A stretch of DNA of 21,579 bases, from contig JAHIQI010000026.1 in the NCBI GenBank assembly GCA_018902755.1, positions 1 through 21,579 on the forward strand, written 5' to 3'. Under the pieces are notes generated by a model that was not told the DNA's origin, searched no databases, and saw only the letters and a program-made list of their open reading frames with translations. Shown here one piece after another: positions 1-7,296 of the stretch (position 1 is its first letter; every line of letters starts with the position of its first letter). The DNA comes from Pseudomonadota bacterium (GTDB lineage Bacteria; Desulfobacterota; Desulfarculia; Desulfarculales; Desulfarculaceae). The position numbers and the translations under genes were made by a program.

Positions 1-28
1 ACCGTTGATTGACTAGTCAATCAACGGT
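1..28. repeat. 28-nt perfect palindrome at the contig start
   Basis: The first 14 bases (ACCGTTGATTGACT) are followed directly by their exact reverse complement, with no loop and a CTAG core. It could be an operator or recombination site, or an assembly/fold-back artefact, because it coincides exactly with the sequence edge. The symmetry is seen directly; the function is unknown. Confidence 0.85.
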
Positions 29-509
29 ACGCGATGCCAGTTTTCAGTGTCAAGCACTTTTTGTGAGCGGCAATTTAAAAAAATTAGACGGTTGTTTGCC
101 CCAAGGCGGCCATTTATGGTCTTAATATGCGCCACTTAGAGCTGCCTGAGGCGCCGGAGCTACCCCAGACCACGCCACCCCGGCATGATGAGCTCAAGGT
201 GCTGCGCCGCGAGAGGTCGATCGCTAGGGGCTGACCATCAGCCGGAAGTAACCATGGAACGCTTGGAAGCTATAACCGCTTGGGGACGCCAAATAATATC
301 GCGGGGCTCAGCCAAATGGCTGGACCCCGTTTTCATAAGGTATTCAGTCTTAATGTTAATCGCAGCCCAGACGGAGGAGAGGCCGATGAATTTACTAGTT
401 ATTTCCAAGCGTCCAAAGAGTTAAGATAATAATCAAGTTTTCGGGCTGGAGCATGAGGCGCCGGCCGCCGGTGCGGCCATGCTTCAAAGCAAAATCAGGG
501 GGTGCGACC
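29..509. other. Intergenic region without a convincing gene
   Basis: These 481 bases hold no ORF with protein-like composition or a clear ribosome binding site. The only open frame of any length (185-424, plus) reads straight through the terminator-like hairpin at 302-333 and resembles nothing known. The part near 40-90 is AT-rich with a run of seven A's. Apart from the hairpin, nothing could be assigned. Confidence 0.6.
302..333 (+). terminator. Terminator-like hairpin, copy 1 of a repeated element
   Basis: GGGG and CAGCC (303-313) pair with GGCTG and CCCC (318-328) around an AAAT loop, with one wobble and one mismatch in the stem, followed by G and four T's. It differs at only about three positions from the hairpin at 3778-3811. 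No gene could be assigned directly upstream, so it is either an orphan terminator or a dispersed repeat. Confidence 0.6.
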
Positions 510-1973
510 ATGAAAAAGTTGCTCGTTGCCGTTCTGTGGTGCGTTATGGTGGCCATCCCCGCCATGGCCCAGCAGGTCCCTCCGCCCAAATCCGCCGGCG
601 AGGTCTCAGGTCCCGCTTCCGGCAACATCATGACCAAGGCCTATGCCCAAATGGTCGGGCGCATGGCATATCTCTGGGGTTATGCCATGGTCGATATGTA
701 CAACCGCAGAAACGCATTCTCGGTTGTGACCGCCCAACACGGCAACGTGCCCGGCTTCAACGGCGGCGTGGTACCCATGGCCCCGGTGGGCCAAATAGCG
801 ATGCTGACCGATTACCTAAGCCCACAGCAGACTTTCGTCGCCTGCCCCAACCAGGATGTGGTGTACGGGGTCGGTTTTTTCGCCCTGGATAAAGACCCGG
901 TGGTCTTTCAGGTACCCGATTTCGGCGACCGCTTCTGGATTTATGCGGTCTATAACGCGCGAACCGATCAGATCGCCCAAATCGGTAAGCCCTACGGCAC
1001 CAAACCAGGCTTCTACCTGCTCGTAGGGCCCAACTGGAAGGGCGCAACTCCGGCGGGCATCACCGCCGTCATCCGCTGCCCAACCGAGCTGGGTTTCGCC
1101 ATACCGCGCATTTTCAAGGATGACACCGCCCAGGACACCAAGGCTGTGCAGCCGCTCCTGAGCCGGATCGTGTTTTATCCGCTGAGCCGTTACGATGGAA
1201 AGATGAAGGTCGTGGACTGGAGCCGCCTGCCGCATTTTCCGGTGGCGGCGGGTGTAACGGCCCCTACCAGCTGGGTGCCGCCCGAGCAGTTCTTCGAGCA
1301 TCTTGGCGCGGTGATGCAACGCGTTCCGCCTCTGCCCGGGGAGGAGGCCCTCTACCACTGGATCGAGTCGGTCTGGCAGGCGGCCGCCAAGGACCCGGAG
1401 CTGAAAAAGGCGCTGACCGCTTCCTTCGTGGCCGCCGAGCAGGAGTTGGTGGCCCCGCTGTTCAGGTGGAAGCGCAACGGCCGCCCCATCGGCAATGGGT
1501 GGAACTCCACGGCCAACAGCGCGCGCTGGGGCACCGACTACCTCAACCGCACCGCCACCGCCAAGTCCAACATCTTTGAAAACAGGCCCAGGGAGACCAA
1601 ATACATTTACCGCGACTACGACGGCGCGGGGCGGCAGCTCCATGGCAAGAACCTCTACACGGTCACCTTTCCCAAGGGACAAGTCCCGCCGGTCAAGGGG
1701 TTTTGGTCGCTGACCCTTTACAATGACCACCACTTTTTCCACCCCAACGCGCTGAACCGCTACTCGCTGGGCACCAAGAGCAAATCGCTCCAATACAACC
1801 AGGACGGATCACTCAATCTGTATTTCGGTGCGAAATCTCCCGGCAAAAGCAAGGAAACCAACTGGGTGCCCGCTCCGGAGGGCGCGTTCTCGCTCTATCT
1901 GCGTTGCTACTGGCCGGAGCAATCCGTGCTCGATGGATCCTGGTTGCCGCCCAACGTGGAGAAGCACAAGTAG
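510..1973 (+). CDS. Secreted DUF1254/DUF1214 domain protein
   Basis: The product is a 487-residue exported protein of the DUF1254-DUF1214 family, whose molecular function is not established. The ATG at 510 is preferred over upstream in-frame starts because it follows a G-rich AGGGGG ribosome site and begins a clear signal peptide: MKK, a hydrophobic stretch, then AMA before QQ at about residue 20. The N-terminal DUF1254 part contains the CPNQDVVYGVGFF segment and a VPDFGDRFWIYAVYNA block. The C-terminal DUF1214 part carries the family's PPVKGFWSLTLYND, NRYSLG, DGSLNLYFG and NWVPAPEGAFSLYLRCYWP blocks, and runs to a normal family end. It is probably periplasmic. A hairpin terminator follows at 1982-2010, so it is likely a single-gene transcript. 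The family is sure; the role is unknown. Confidence 0.9.
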   Translation: MKKLLVAVLWCVMVAIPAMAQQVPPPKSAGEVSGPASGNIMTKAYAQMVGRMAYLWGYAMVDMYNRRNAFSVVTAQHGNVPGFNGGVVPMAPVGQIAMLTDYLSPQQTFVACPNQDVVYGVGFFALDKDPVVFQVPDFGDRFWIYAVYNARTDQIAQIGKPYGTKPGFYLLVGPNWKGATPAGITAVIRCPTELGFAIPRIFKDDTAQDTKAVQPLLSRIVFYPLSRYDGKMKVVDWSRLPHFPVAAGVTAPTSWVPPEQFFEHLGAVMQRVPPLPGEEALYHWIESVWQAAAKDPELKKALTASFVAAEQELVAPLFRWKRNGRPIGNGWNSTANSARWGTDYLNRTATAKSNIFENRPRETKYIYRDYDGAGRQLHGKNLYTVTFPKGQVPPVKGFWSLTLYNDHHFFHPNALNRYSLGTKSKSLQYNQDGSLNLYFGAKSPGKSKETNWVPAPEGAFSLYLRCYWPEQSVLDGSWLPPNVEKHK

Positions 1974-1981
1974 GAATAGGG

Positions 1982-2010
1982 GCGCGGGTCAAAAGCCCGC
2001 GCTCCATTTT
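1982..2010 (+). terminator. Rho-independent terminator after the DUF1254 gene
   Basis: Left arm GCGCGGG (1982-1988) pairs perfectly with CCCGCGC (1996-2002) across a 7-nt loop, followed by TCCATTTT. It starts 8 bases after the stop codon at 1973, as expected for an intrinsic terminator. Confidence 0.75.
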
Positions 2011-2087
2011 GGTTTAAAGGCGGTGGGTGATGCCGAGCGCCGTCTTGGGGCGGGGCGGATTTGACCGGGGAAGCGCCAGGGGATACC

Positions 2088-2804
2088 ATGCACCAAATGC
2101 AGGACCTCCCCAAAAGCTTTAAAAGCCCCCCCAAAAAATATCAGCCCAGAGGGCTGTCCGTCCTCTATGAGGATCGTGACATCTTGGTGGTGGATAAAAT
2201 CAGCGGCCTTTTAACCGTGGGCACGGATAAAGTCAGAGAAAATACCGCTTATTTTCTATTAAATAATTACGTGAGAAAAGGTAACCCAAAATCCAGAAAC
2301 CGGATGTTCATCGTTCACCGTCTGGACAGAGACACTTCCGGCGTTATCGTTTTCGCCAAGAATGAGGCCGCCAAGCGTTATCTTCAGGAAGCGTGGCACG
2401 ATTTTACCAAAAAATATTATGCCGTGGTTCATGGGACCTTGCCGGAGAAGGAAGGGGTAATTACCTCATACCTCGCGGAAAACAGCATACATCGCATGTA
2501 TTCCACCAATGACCCCCAAAAAGGCAAGCTTGCCAAAACCGGGTTTAAGGTTCTCAAAGAATCAAAGAACTACAGCTTGCTCGAAATCGATCTTCTCACA
2601 GGCAAGAAAAATCAGATTCGGGTCCATTTTGCGGAAAAAGGTTGCCCCGTGGCCGGAGACAAAGTGTACGGGGAAAAAGGCACGGGCATAAAAAGGCTCG
2701 CGCTTCATGCGGCGTCGTTGACCATGCTGCATCCCCATACAAAAGAGAAAATGACCTTTGAGGCAAAAATGCCGGCTTTTTTTCGATCGCTGGTAAAAAG
2801 TTAG
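2088..2804 (+). CDS. RluA-family RNA pseudouridine synthase
   Basis: This 238-residue protein isomerises specific uridines in rRNA or tRNA to pseudouridine in the cytoplasm. The family signature HRLDRDTSG is at residues 77-85, with D80 the expected catalytic aspartate. The preceding VLYEDRDILVVDKISGLLTV block and the later LLTGKKNQIRVHFA and HAASL blocks are also typical. There is no N-terminal S4 domain, so it resembles the short RluA/RluE-like forms; the target base cannot be told from sequence. The ATG at 2088 follows an AGGGG site; a TTG at 2061 is an alternative that would add nine residues. Its codon use is visibly AT-richer than nearly every other gene here (many AAA, ATT and TTT codons), suggesting separate acquisition. 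No terminator was seen downstream. Confidence 0.9.
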   Translation: MHQMQDLPKSFKSPPKKYQPRGLSVLYEDRDILVVDKISGLLTVGTDKVRENTAYFLLNNYVRKGNPKSRNRMFIVHRLDRDTSGVIVFAKNEAAKRYLQEAWHDFTKKYYAVVHGTLPEKEGVITSYLAENSIHRMYSTNDPQKGKLAKTGFKVLKESKNYSLLEIDLLTGKKNQIRVHFAEKGCPVAGDKVYGEKGTGIKRLALHAASLTMLHPHTKEKMTFEAKMPAFFRSLVKS

Positions 2805-3208
2805 CGGCAAGTAGAATCTCAATAGCAAGATCATAGAGCTCCCGCAAAAACCGGGCTGCATCGTCGGAAGCGTATTCCCCTATTATTTCCTTTACCCAAA
2901 AATATCCGTCCGGCCTGGGCCAACCCGGCAAGGTACCGATTGACTGGCCCATGACAAGGGACTAATCTTCCTCTAACTACGCTTGATGCTTCCTGAAACG
3001 ATTGCTCAGGAGCTAGCCCTAGAGCGGCGGGTGTGGACTTGGTTGGGTGCGGGTTCAGAGGTCTTTGCCACACACGGACCGGCATTGGAAAGCTTACGTG
3101 GCGAGGTAAAGCGGCCTCAGGCGCACCATCCCGGATAACGGTCGATTTATAAACACGTGCGTTTGCTGGAGTGGATGGCCTCATCCACCCAAGCCGGGGA
3201 GTACGGCC
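2805..3208. other. Intergenic region, possibly holding a gene remnant
   Basis: Four hundred bases lie between the pseudouridine synthase and the next gene. There is no gene with a start and ribosome site, no clear terminator and no promoter I would defend. The segment 2805-2952 read on the minus strand gives a protein-like stretch (GWPRPDGYFWVKEIIGEYAS, then DDAARFLRELYDLAIEILL) that ends against the pseudouridine synthase, which could be a decayed gene end. The rest shows nothing recognisable. Confidence 0.4.
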
Positions 3209-3736
3209 ATGAAGATGCGTTGGAGTGTAGCGATTCTCGCGGTCCTGGTCTCGTTGCTTTTGGCTGGTCAAGCCCTGGCCTGGGACGAGGCCAAGCTTAA
3301 GTCTCAGGTGCAGGCGCTCTTGGATCAAGCCGCGGTGGGCTTCGACAAAAGGGACGTCAAGGCGATCACCGCGACATGTGCCCCCCAGGCCACCATTAAG
3401 TACCGGGACGGCCGCGCCATGACCATGGACCAGTGGAGCCAAGCCGTGGGCAAGGACTTTGCCGACTGGCAGAACGTGACCAGCAAGTTCGTGGTGGAGA
3501 AGGTCTGGCCCAAAGGCAAGGACAAGGCCGGCGCGGTCTATTCGGAGCTTCATCAATTCACCCGGATCAGCGACCAAGGCCACAAGTACGCCATCGCGGC
3601 CCGTTTTCGGGTGTTGTTGACCAAAACTCCCCAGGGCTGGCGATTCATGGAGTTCACCGACCTGGGCAGCAGGCTCACCCGGGACGGCAAGACCCTGAGC
3701 CCCAAGGCCGCGCCCAAGAAGGCGGCCAAGCCCTAG
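3209..3736 (+). CDS. Secreted NTF2/SnoaL-like protein, function unknown
   Basis: A 175-residue exported protein. The ATG at 3209 follows GGGGAG, and the product starts with a signal peptide (MKMRW, hydrophobic core, AGQALA before WDEAK). Residues about 28-150 look like an NTF2-like/DUF4440 fold: a helical start (QVQALLDQAAVGFDKRDVKA), the typical ATIKYRDGRAMTMDQW segment, then beta strands ending in GWRFMEFTDLGSRLTRDG. This fold is a small barrel used both by enzymes and by non-catalytic binding proteins, so no reaction can be assigned. The tail (PKAAPKKAAKP) is lysine/alanine rich. It is followed by a strong terminator and appears monocistronic. The fold call is moderate; localisation outside the cytoplasm is well supported. 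Confidence 0.75.
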   Translation: MKMRWSVAILAVLVSLLLAGQALAWDEAKLKSQVQALLDQAAVGFDKRDVKAITATCAPQATIKYRDGRAMTMDQWSQAVGKDFADWQNVTSKFVVEKVWPKGKDKAGAVYSELHQFTRISDQGHKYAIAARFRVLLTKTPQGWRFMEFTDLGSRLTRDGKTLSPKAAPKKAAKP

Positions 3737-3777
3737 GGATGAGGCGGCCCAGGCCGGCCGGGAAAGTTTTTCAAGCG

Positions 3778-3811
3778 CGGGGTTCAGCCATATGGCTGGG
3801 CCCCGTTTTTT
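3778..3811 (+). terminator. Rho-independent terminator, copy 2 of the repeated hairpin
   Basis: CGGGG, TT and CAGCC pair with GGCTG, GG and CCCCG around an ATAT loop, followed by six T's (3806-3811). It lies 41 bases after the stop at 3736. It is nearly identical to the hairpin at 302-333, but with two G-T wobbles where that copy has a wobble and a mismatch. Confidence 0.85.
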
Positions 3812-3901
3812 ATTTGAAGAGAGGTTGGGTATAGGCAACCGGCCCACGGCATCTTGGTCCAAACTCCCACCCAGGTGCCGCCCACCAGCCAAAGCAATCT
3901 C

Positions 3902-3930
3902 TTGTCTCCCAGACGTCGAAGACATACACT
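3902..3930 (+). promoter_or_regulatory. Candidate sigma70-type promoter for glycerol dehydrogenase
   Basis: TTGTCT (3902-3907) and TACACT (3925-3930) are separated by 17 bases, each matching the consensus at four of six positions. It would give a leader of about 30 bases before the ATG at 3965. Read by eye only. Confidence 0.3.
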
Positions 3931-3964
3931 TTGGCAGTTCAACTTCCTCTCAACGGGAAATCCC

Positions 3965-5059
3965 ATGATAAGCATCAGCCTGTTTCCGGGACGCTATGTG
4001 CAGGGCCGGGGCGCGTTGTCCCGGCTTGGCCAAGAATGCGCCAGAATGGGACCCAAGGCCTTTGTGATCGCCTCGCCCTATCCCCGGGAGCACCTGTTGC
4101 CCGCGGTGTTGCCGGGCATGAAGGAGCGGTGCGATCTGGCGGTGGAAAGCTTCGGGCGCGAGTGCTCCGACGAGGAGATAGGGCGGCTGTCCGGCTTGTT
4201 CGGGCAGGCGGGGGGCGATTTGGTGGTGGGCGTCGGAGGGGGCAAGACCCTGGACGCGGCCAAGGCCGTGGCCCATCTGGCCAAGGTGCCCGCGATCATG
4301 GTGCCCACCATAGCCTCCACCGACGCGCCGTGCAGCTCGGTGTGCGTGGTCTACGACACGCAAGGGACCTTCAAGCGGCTCGACTGCCTGCCGCGCAACC
4401 CCGACGCGGTGCTGGTGGACACCCAAGTGGTGGCCGATGCCCCCGCCCGCTTCCTGGCCGCCGGCATGGGCGACGCCCTGGCCACCTGGTTCGAGGCCGA
4501 GTCCTGCCGCATCAAGCAAGCCCCCAACATCGCCGGGGCGCTGGGCTCCATGACCGCCTACGCCCTGGCCAGGCTCTGCTGGGACACCATAAGGGAGTAC
4601 GGCCCGGCGGCCCTGGCCTCCTGCGCCGGCCACGCGGTCACGCCCGCCTTGGAGAAAGTGGTGGAGGCCAACACCCTGCTGAGCGGCCTGGGCTTCGAGA
4701 GCGCCGGTTTGGCCGCGGCCCATTCGGTGCACAACGGCTTTACGGCCTTGCCCCAAACCAGGGCCTATTACCACGGCGAAAAGGTGGCCTTCGGGGTGCT
4801 GGCCTCCTTGTTCCTCACCGACAAGCCACCCGCGCTCATGGAGCAGGTCTACGGCTTCTGCCAAGCAGTCGGTCTGCCCACCACCCTGGCCGACCTGGGC
4901 CTCGCTGAGGTCACCGGCCAGGATCTAAGACGGGTGGCCGAGAAGGCCTGCGCGCCCGGGGAGACCATGCACAACGAGCCTTGCGAGATCTCGCCCGAGG
5001 TGGTGGTGGACGCCATCAAGGCCGCCGACGAGTGGGGGAGGCGCTTGCGCCGGGCCTGA
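3965..5059 (+). CDS. gldA: Glycerol dehydrogenase (iron-containing alcohol dehydrogenase family)
   Basis: A 364-residue cytoplasmic NAD-dependent polyol dehydrogenase, expected to interconvert glycerol and dihydroxyacetone; family members also act on 1,2-propanediol and amino-propanol. The NAD-binding GVGGGKTLDAAKAVAH is at about 89-104, followed by PTIASTDAPCSS. The three expected metal ligands are present: D170 in GMGDALATWFEAE, H253 in AAHSVHNG and H270 in YYHGEKVAFG. Length and block order match E. coli GldA closely. The ATG at 3965 matches the family start (ISLFPGRYVQG); the 37 extra codons upstream belong to the leader. The ribosome site (CGGGAAA) is weak. A class III aminotransferase follows 73 bases downstream on the same strand, perhaps co-transcribed. 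Family assignment is strong; physiological substrate is inferred. Confidence 0.92.
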   Translation: MISISLFPGRYVQGRGALSRLGQECARMGPKAFVIASPYPREHLLPAVLPGMKERCDLAVESFGRECSDEEIGRLSGLFGQAGGDLVVGVGGGKTLDAAKAVAHLAKVPAIMVPTIASTDAPCSSVCVVYDTQGTFKRLDCLPRNPDAVLVDTQVVADAPARFLAAGMGDALATWFEAESCRIKQAPNIAGALGSMTAYALARLCWDTIREYGPAALASCAGHAVTPALEKVVEANTLLSGLGFESAGLAAAHSVHNGFTALPQTRAYYHGEKVAFGVLASLFLTDKPPALMEQVYGFCQAVGLPTTLADLGLAEVTGQDLRRVAEKACAPGETMHNEPCEISPEVVVDAIKAADEWGRRLRRA

Positions 5060-5132
5060 GGCCTGGCGGCGAAAAGTAGGGGACGCCGTCTGGTTGTCGG
5101 CGATCAATCAGGTAAGAAATGGGAGGGTTGTC

Positions 5133-6473
5133 ATGAGTGAGATGAAACTGCCGCCCTACGATCATCGGCCGCTCCCGTATGCGGGGCCTTCCCTGGATGA
5201 GGTGCTGGCCCTGCGGCAACGCTATCTCTCCCCGGCGATAATGACCTATTACCAAAAGCCGGTGATGATCGTGGAAGGCTCGATGCAGTACCTCTACGAT
5301 GAAACCGGGCGGCGCTACCTGGACGGGTTCGCGGGCATCGTTACCGTCTGCGCCGGTCATTGCCATCCCTACATCACCGAGCAGGTGAGCCGGCAGCTTC
5401 ACGCGCTGCAGCACACCACCACCATCTACCTGCACCCGGTCATAGCCCAATACGCCCAGATGCTGGCCGAGCGCATGCCCGGTCAACTCAGCGTGAGCTA
5501 CTTCGTCAACTCGGGCTCGGAGGCCAATGATCTGGCCTTGATGATGGCCAGGGTCTACACCGGCAACTACGAGGCCATCGCCTTGCGCAACGGCTACCAC
5601 GGCGGCGCGGGGGCATCCATGGGCCTCACTTCGCACAGCACCTGGAAATTCAATTTTCCCCACGGCCAGGGGGTGCACCACGCCATGGCCCCGGATTGCT
5701 ACCGGGGGCCCTACGGGTACGACGACCCCATGGCCGGGGTCAAGTACGCCAAGGACGTGGGCGAGGTGATCCGCATGGCCACGCCTGGGGCGGTGGCGGC
5801 CTTTTTCGCCGAGACCATACAGGGCGTGGGCGGGACGGTTCCCTTGCCCGAGGGCTATTTGCAGGGCGTGTACGATCAGGTGCGGGCCGCCGGCGGGTTG
5901 TGCATAGCCGACGAGGTGCAGACCGGATTCGGCCGCACTGGTGATCATTACTGGGGCTTCCAGGCCCAGGGAGTGATCCCGGATATCGTGACCATGGCCA
6001 AGGGCATCGGCAACGGCCTGCCCCTGGCGGCGGTGGTGACCACCCCGGAGATATCCCGGGCCCTTGCCCAGCGCATCCACTTCAACACCTTCGGCGGCAA
6101 CCCAATCTCCTGCGCGGCGGGCAAGGCGGTGCTGGAGGTGGTGGACCGGGAAAACCTGCAACAGCGCTGCGCCGAGATGGGCGGCTACCTGCTGGAGGGC
6201 CTGGCCCGCCTGAAGGAGCGGCACCAAATCATCGGCGACGTCCGGGGGCGCGGCCTGATGACCGGGGTGGAGTTGGTCAAAGACCGGGCCGGCAGGGAGC
6301 CGGCCCAGGCCGAGTGCCTCCAGGTGTTCGAGCGGGCCAAGGACCTGGGACTGTTGATCGGCAAGGGTGGTTATTATGGCAACGTGCTCAGGATAAAGCC
6401 TCCCATGTGCATCACCAAGCCGGACGTGGACTTTATGCTGGCGGTTTTGGACCAGGCCCTGTCGGAGCTTTAA
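5133..6473 (+). CDS. AGXT2-like class III aminotransferase
   Basis: A 446-residue PLP-dependent aminotransferase, closely resembling mitochondrial alanine-glyoxylate aminotransferase 2. Members move the amino group between alanine or beta-amino acids and glyoxylate or pyruvate. The ATG at 5133 follows GGGAGGG. Diagnostic blocks: YLSPAIMTYYQKP (31-43), GIVTVCAGHCHP (68-79), FVNSGSEAND (124-133), ADEVQTGFGRTG with D260 for the pyridine nitrogen, and TMAKGIGNGLP with K290 as the Schiff-base lysine, then FNTFGGNP and a CITKPDVDF end. It lacks the cysteine-rich insertion of the animal enzyme. It is cytoplasmic and may be co-transcribed with the glycerol dehydrogenase upstream. It ends 10 bases from the convergent acetyltransferase gene. 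The amino donor cannot be fixed from sequence. Confidence 0.9.
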   Translation: MSEMKLPPYDHRPLPYAGPSLDEVLALRQRYLSPAIMTYYQKPVMIVEGSMQYLYDETGRRYLDGFAGIVTVCAGHCHPYITEQVSRQLHALQHTTTIYLHPVIAQYAQMLAERMPGQLSVSYFVNSGSEANDLALMMARVYTGNYEAIALRNGYHGGAGASMGLTSHSTWKFNFPHGQGVHHAMAPDCYRGPYGYDDPMAGVKYAKDVGEVIRMATPGAVAAFFAETIQGVGGTVPLPEGYLQGVYDQVRAAGGLCIADEVQTGFGRTGDHYWGFQAQGVIPDIVTMAKGIGNGLPLAAVVTTPEISRALAQRIHFNTFGGNPISCAAGKAVLEVVDRENLQQRCAEMGGYLLEGLARLKERHQIIGDVRGRGLMTGVELVKDRAGREPAQAECLQVFERAKDLGLLIGKGGYYGNVLRIKPPMCITKPDVDFMLAVLDQALSEL

Positions 6474-6483
6474 TCCTTGGGCA

Positions 6484-6936
6484 TCAAAGCACCCGTTCCA
6501 GGTTGATGGTCTTGGAAGGGCTGAAGTTGTTGGCGCTGAAGAAGCGGATCAGGTTGGCGTCGTTCCAGTGCACCAGGGTGTTTATCTTTTCCACCCCCAG
6601 GCTTCGCATGTGCTCCATGAACTCCTGCATCAGGCGCTCGCCGACGCCCTGGTGCTGAAAGTCCGGGTCCACCCCGATGGTGTCCAGGGTGGCCTCTTCC
6701 TGCAAGATGCCGTACTCCCCCAGGTAGAGCTCTCCCATTACGAACCCCACCACCGCCCCGTCTTCGTCCTCCGCCACCAGGGAGGCGGGCACGTAGTCCT
6801 TGGACTTGAACAGCTTGTCGAACTTCAGCTCGTAGTACTGCCGCCGGGATTCCAGCGTGATCTTGCGGTCGATGCCCACCACGGCATCGAAATCCTCGTT
6901 GCGCATCAGACGTATCTTAATGGCGTCCTGGTCCAT
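6484..6936 (-). CDS. GNAT-family N-acetyltransferase
   Basis: A 150-residue acetyl-CoA-dependent acetyltransferase. Motif A is at about 86-105 (TIGVDPDFQHQGVGERLMQE), with the QHQGVG acetyl-CoA pyrophosphate loop. Motif B (HWNDANLIRFFSANNF) near the C-terminus is also typical of GNAT proteins. The start is ATG at 6936, preceded on the minus strand by AAAGGAC, a good ribosome site. The N-terminus (IKIRLMRNEDFDAVVGID) fits RimI-like or ribosomal-protein/small-molecule acetyltransferases, but the substrate cannot be predicted. It is convergent with the aminotransferase, with no terminator visible in the 10-base gap, and stands alone as a transcription unit. Confidence 0.88.
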   Translation of the reverse strand: MDQDAIKIRLMRNEDFDAVVGIDRKITLESRRQYYELKFDKLFKSKDYVPASLVAEDEDGAVVGFVMGELYLGEYGILQEEATLDTIGVDPDFQHQGVGERLMQEFMEHMRSLGVEKINTLVHWNDANLIRFFSANNFSPSKTINLERVL

Positions 6937-7044
6937 GGGGTGTCCTTTCTCTTGGGGCCTTGCCCACGGCTCCGGCCCGGAAGCCGGAACCGAGCGAGTC
7001 GCCTCGTTTCGCCGGAGATGATGCGCCTGGCTGCTTTGCGAGAG

Positions 7045-7072
7045 GCTATAGCTTAATTGTCAGGGGTTTCAA
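7045..7072 (-). promoter_or_regulatory. Candidate promoter for the GNAT gene
   Basis: On the minus strand, TTGAAA (7072-7067) and TATAGC (7050-7045) are 16 bases apart, matching consensus at five and four of six positions. This would leave a leader of about 100 bases before the ATG at 6936. Confidence 0.35.
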
Positions 7073-7195
7073 AAAATGATGTCAACGCCCAAAACTTTGG
7101 CGGCCGCAAGCGCGGGAGGACGGCGCGCCGCTTGTCTCGGCCTCGCCGTATTAGCCGTGGCTATGCGGGCCTTCATGCTTCCTGGTACAAGTAGA

Positions 7196-7224
7196 TTGAT
7201 CTTTGAACCGTATTCGACTAAATA
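7196..7224 (+). promoter_or_regulatory. Candidate promoter for the small secreted protein
   Basis: TTGATC (7196-7201) and TAAATA (7219-7224) are separated by exactly 17 bases. It sits about 70 bases before the GTG start at 7297, in a locally AT-rich patch of otherwise GC-rich sequence. Confidence 0.4.
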
Positions 7225-7296
7225 CCAAGGCACTGCCCAGTTGAGCGGCATCGCCGCTTCGCCTTGTGATCTACAACATATAGCTTGGAGTCTGAG

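Larger units (their letters stand above)
6937..7296. other. Intergenic region carrying divergent leaders
   Basis: The 360 bases between the acetyltransferase (minus) and the small secreted protein (plus) hold candidate promoters for both directions and no convincing gene. The plus ORF at 7076-7396 lacks a ribosome site and overlaps the secreted protein in another frame. Direct inverted patches such as GGCTCCGGCCCGGAAGCC near 6970 could form a hairpin in the acetyltransferase leader. Confidence 0.5.

Noticed and set aside
64..80. Bases resembling part of the lac operator (TTGTGAGCGG then CAATT)
   Set aside because: The spacing is four bases short of the operator and no related regulator or vector sequence is present; treated as chance.
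185..424. 79-codon plus-strand ORF
   Set aside because: It has no ribosome site or known similarity and reads through a terminator-like hairpin.
2831..3925. 364-codon minus-strand open frame
   Set aside because: It covers the NTF2-like gene, has no family likeness and crosses a terminator; it is explained by high GC content.
3854..3964. N-terminal extension of glycerol dehydrogenase
   Set aside because: The extra 37 codons do not resemble the family, and the ATG at 3965 matches the known start region.
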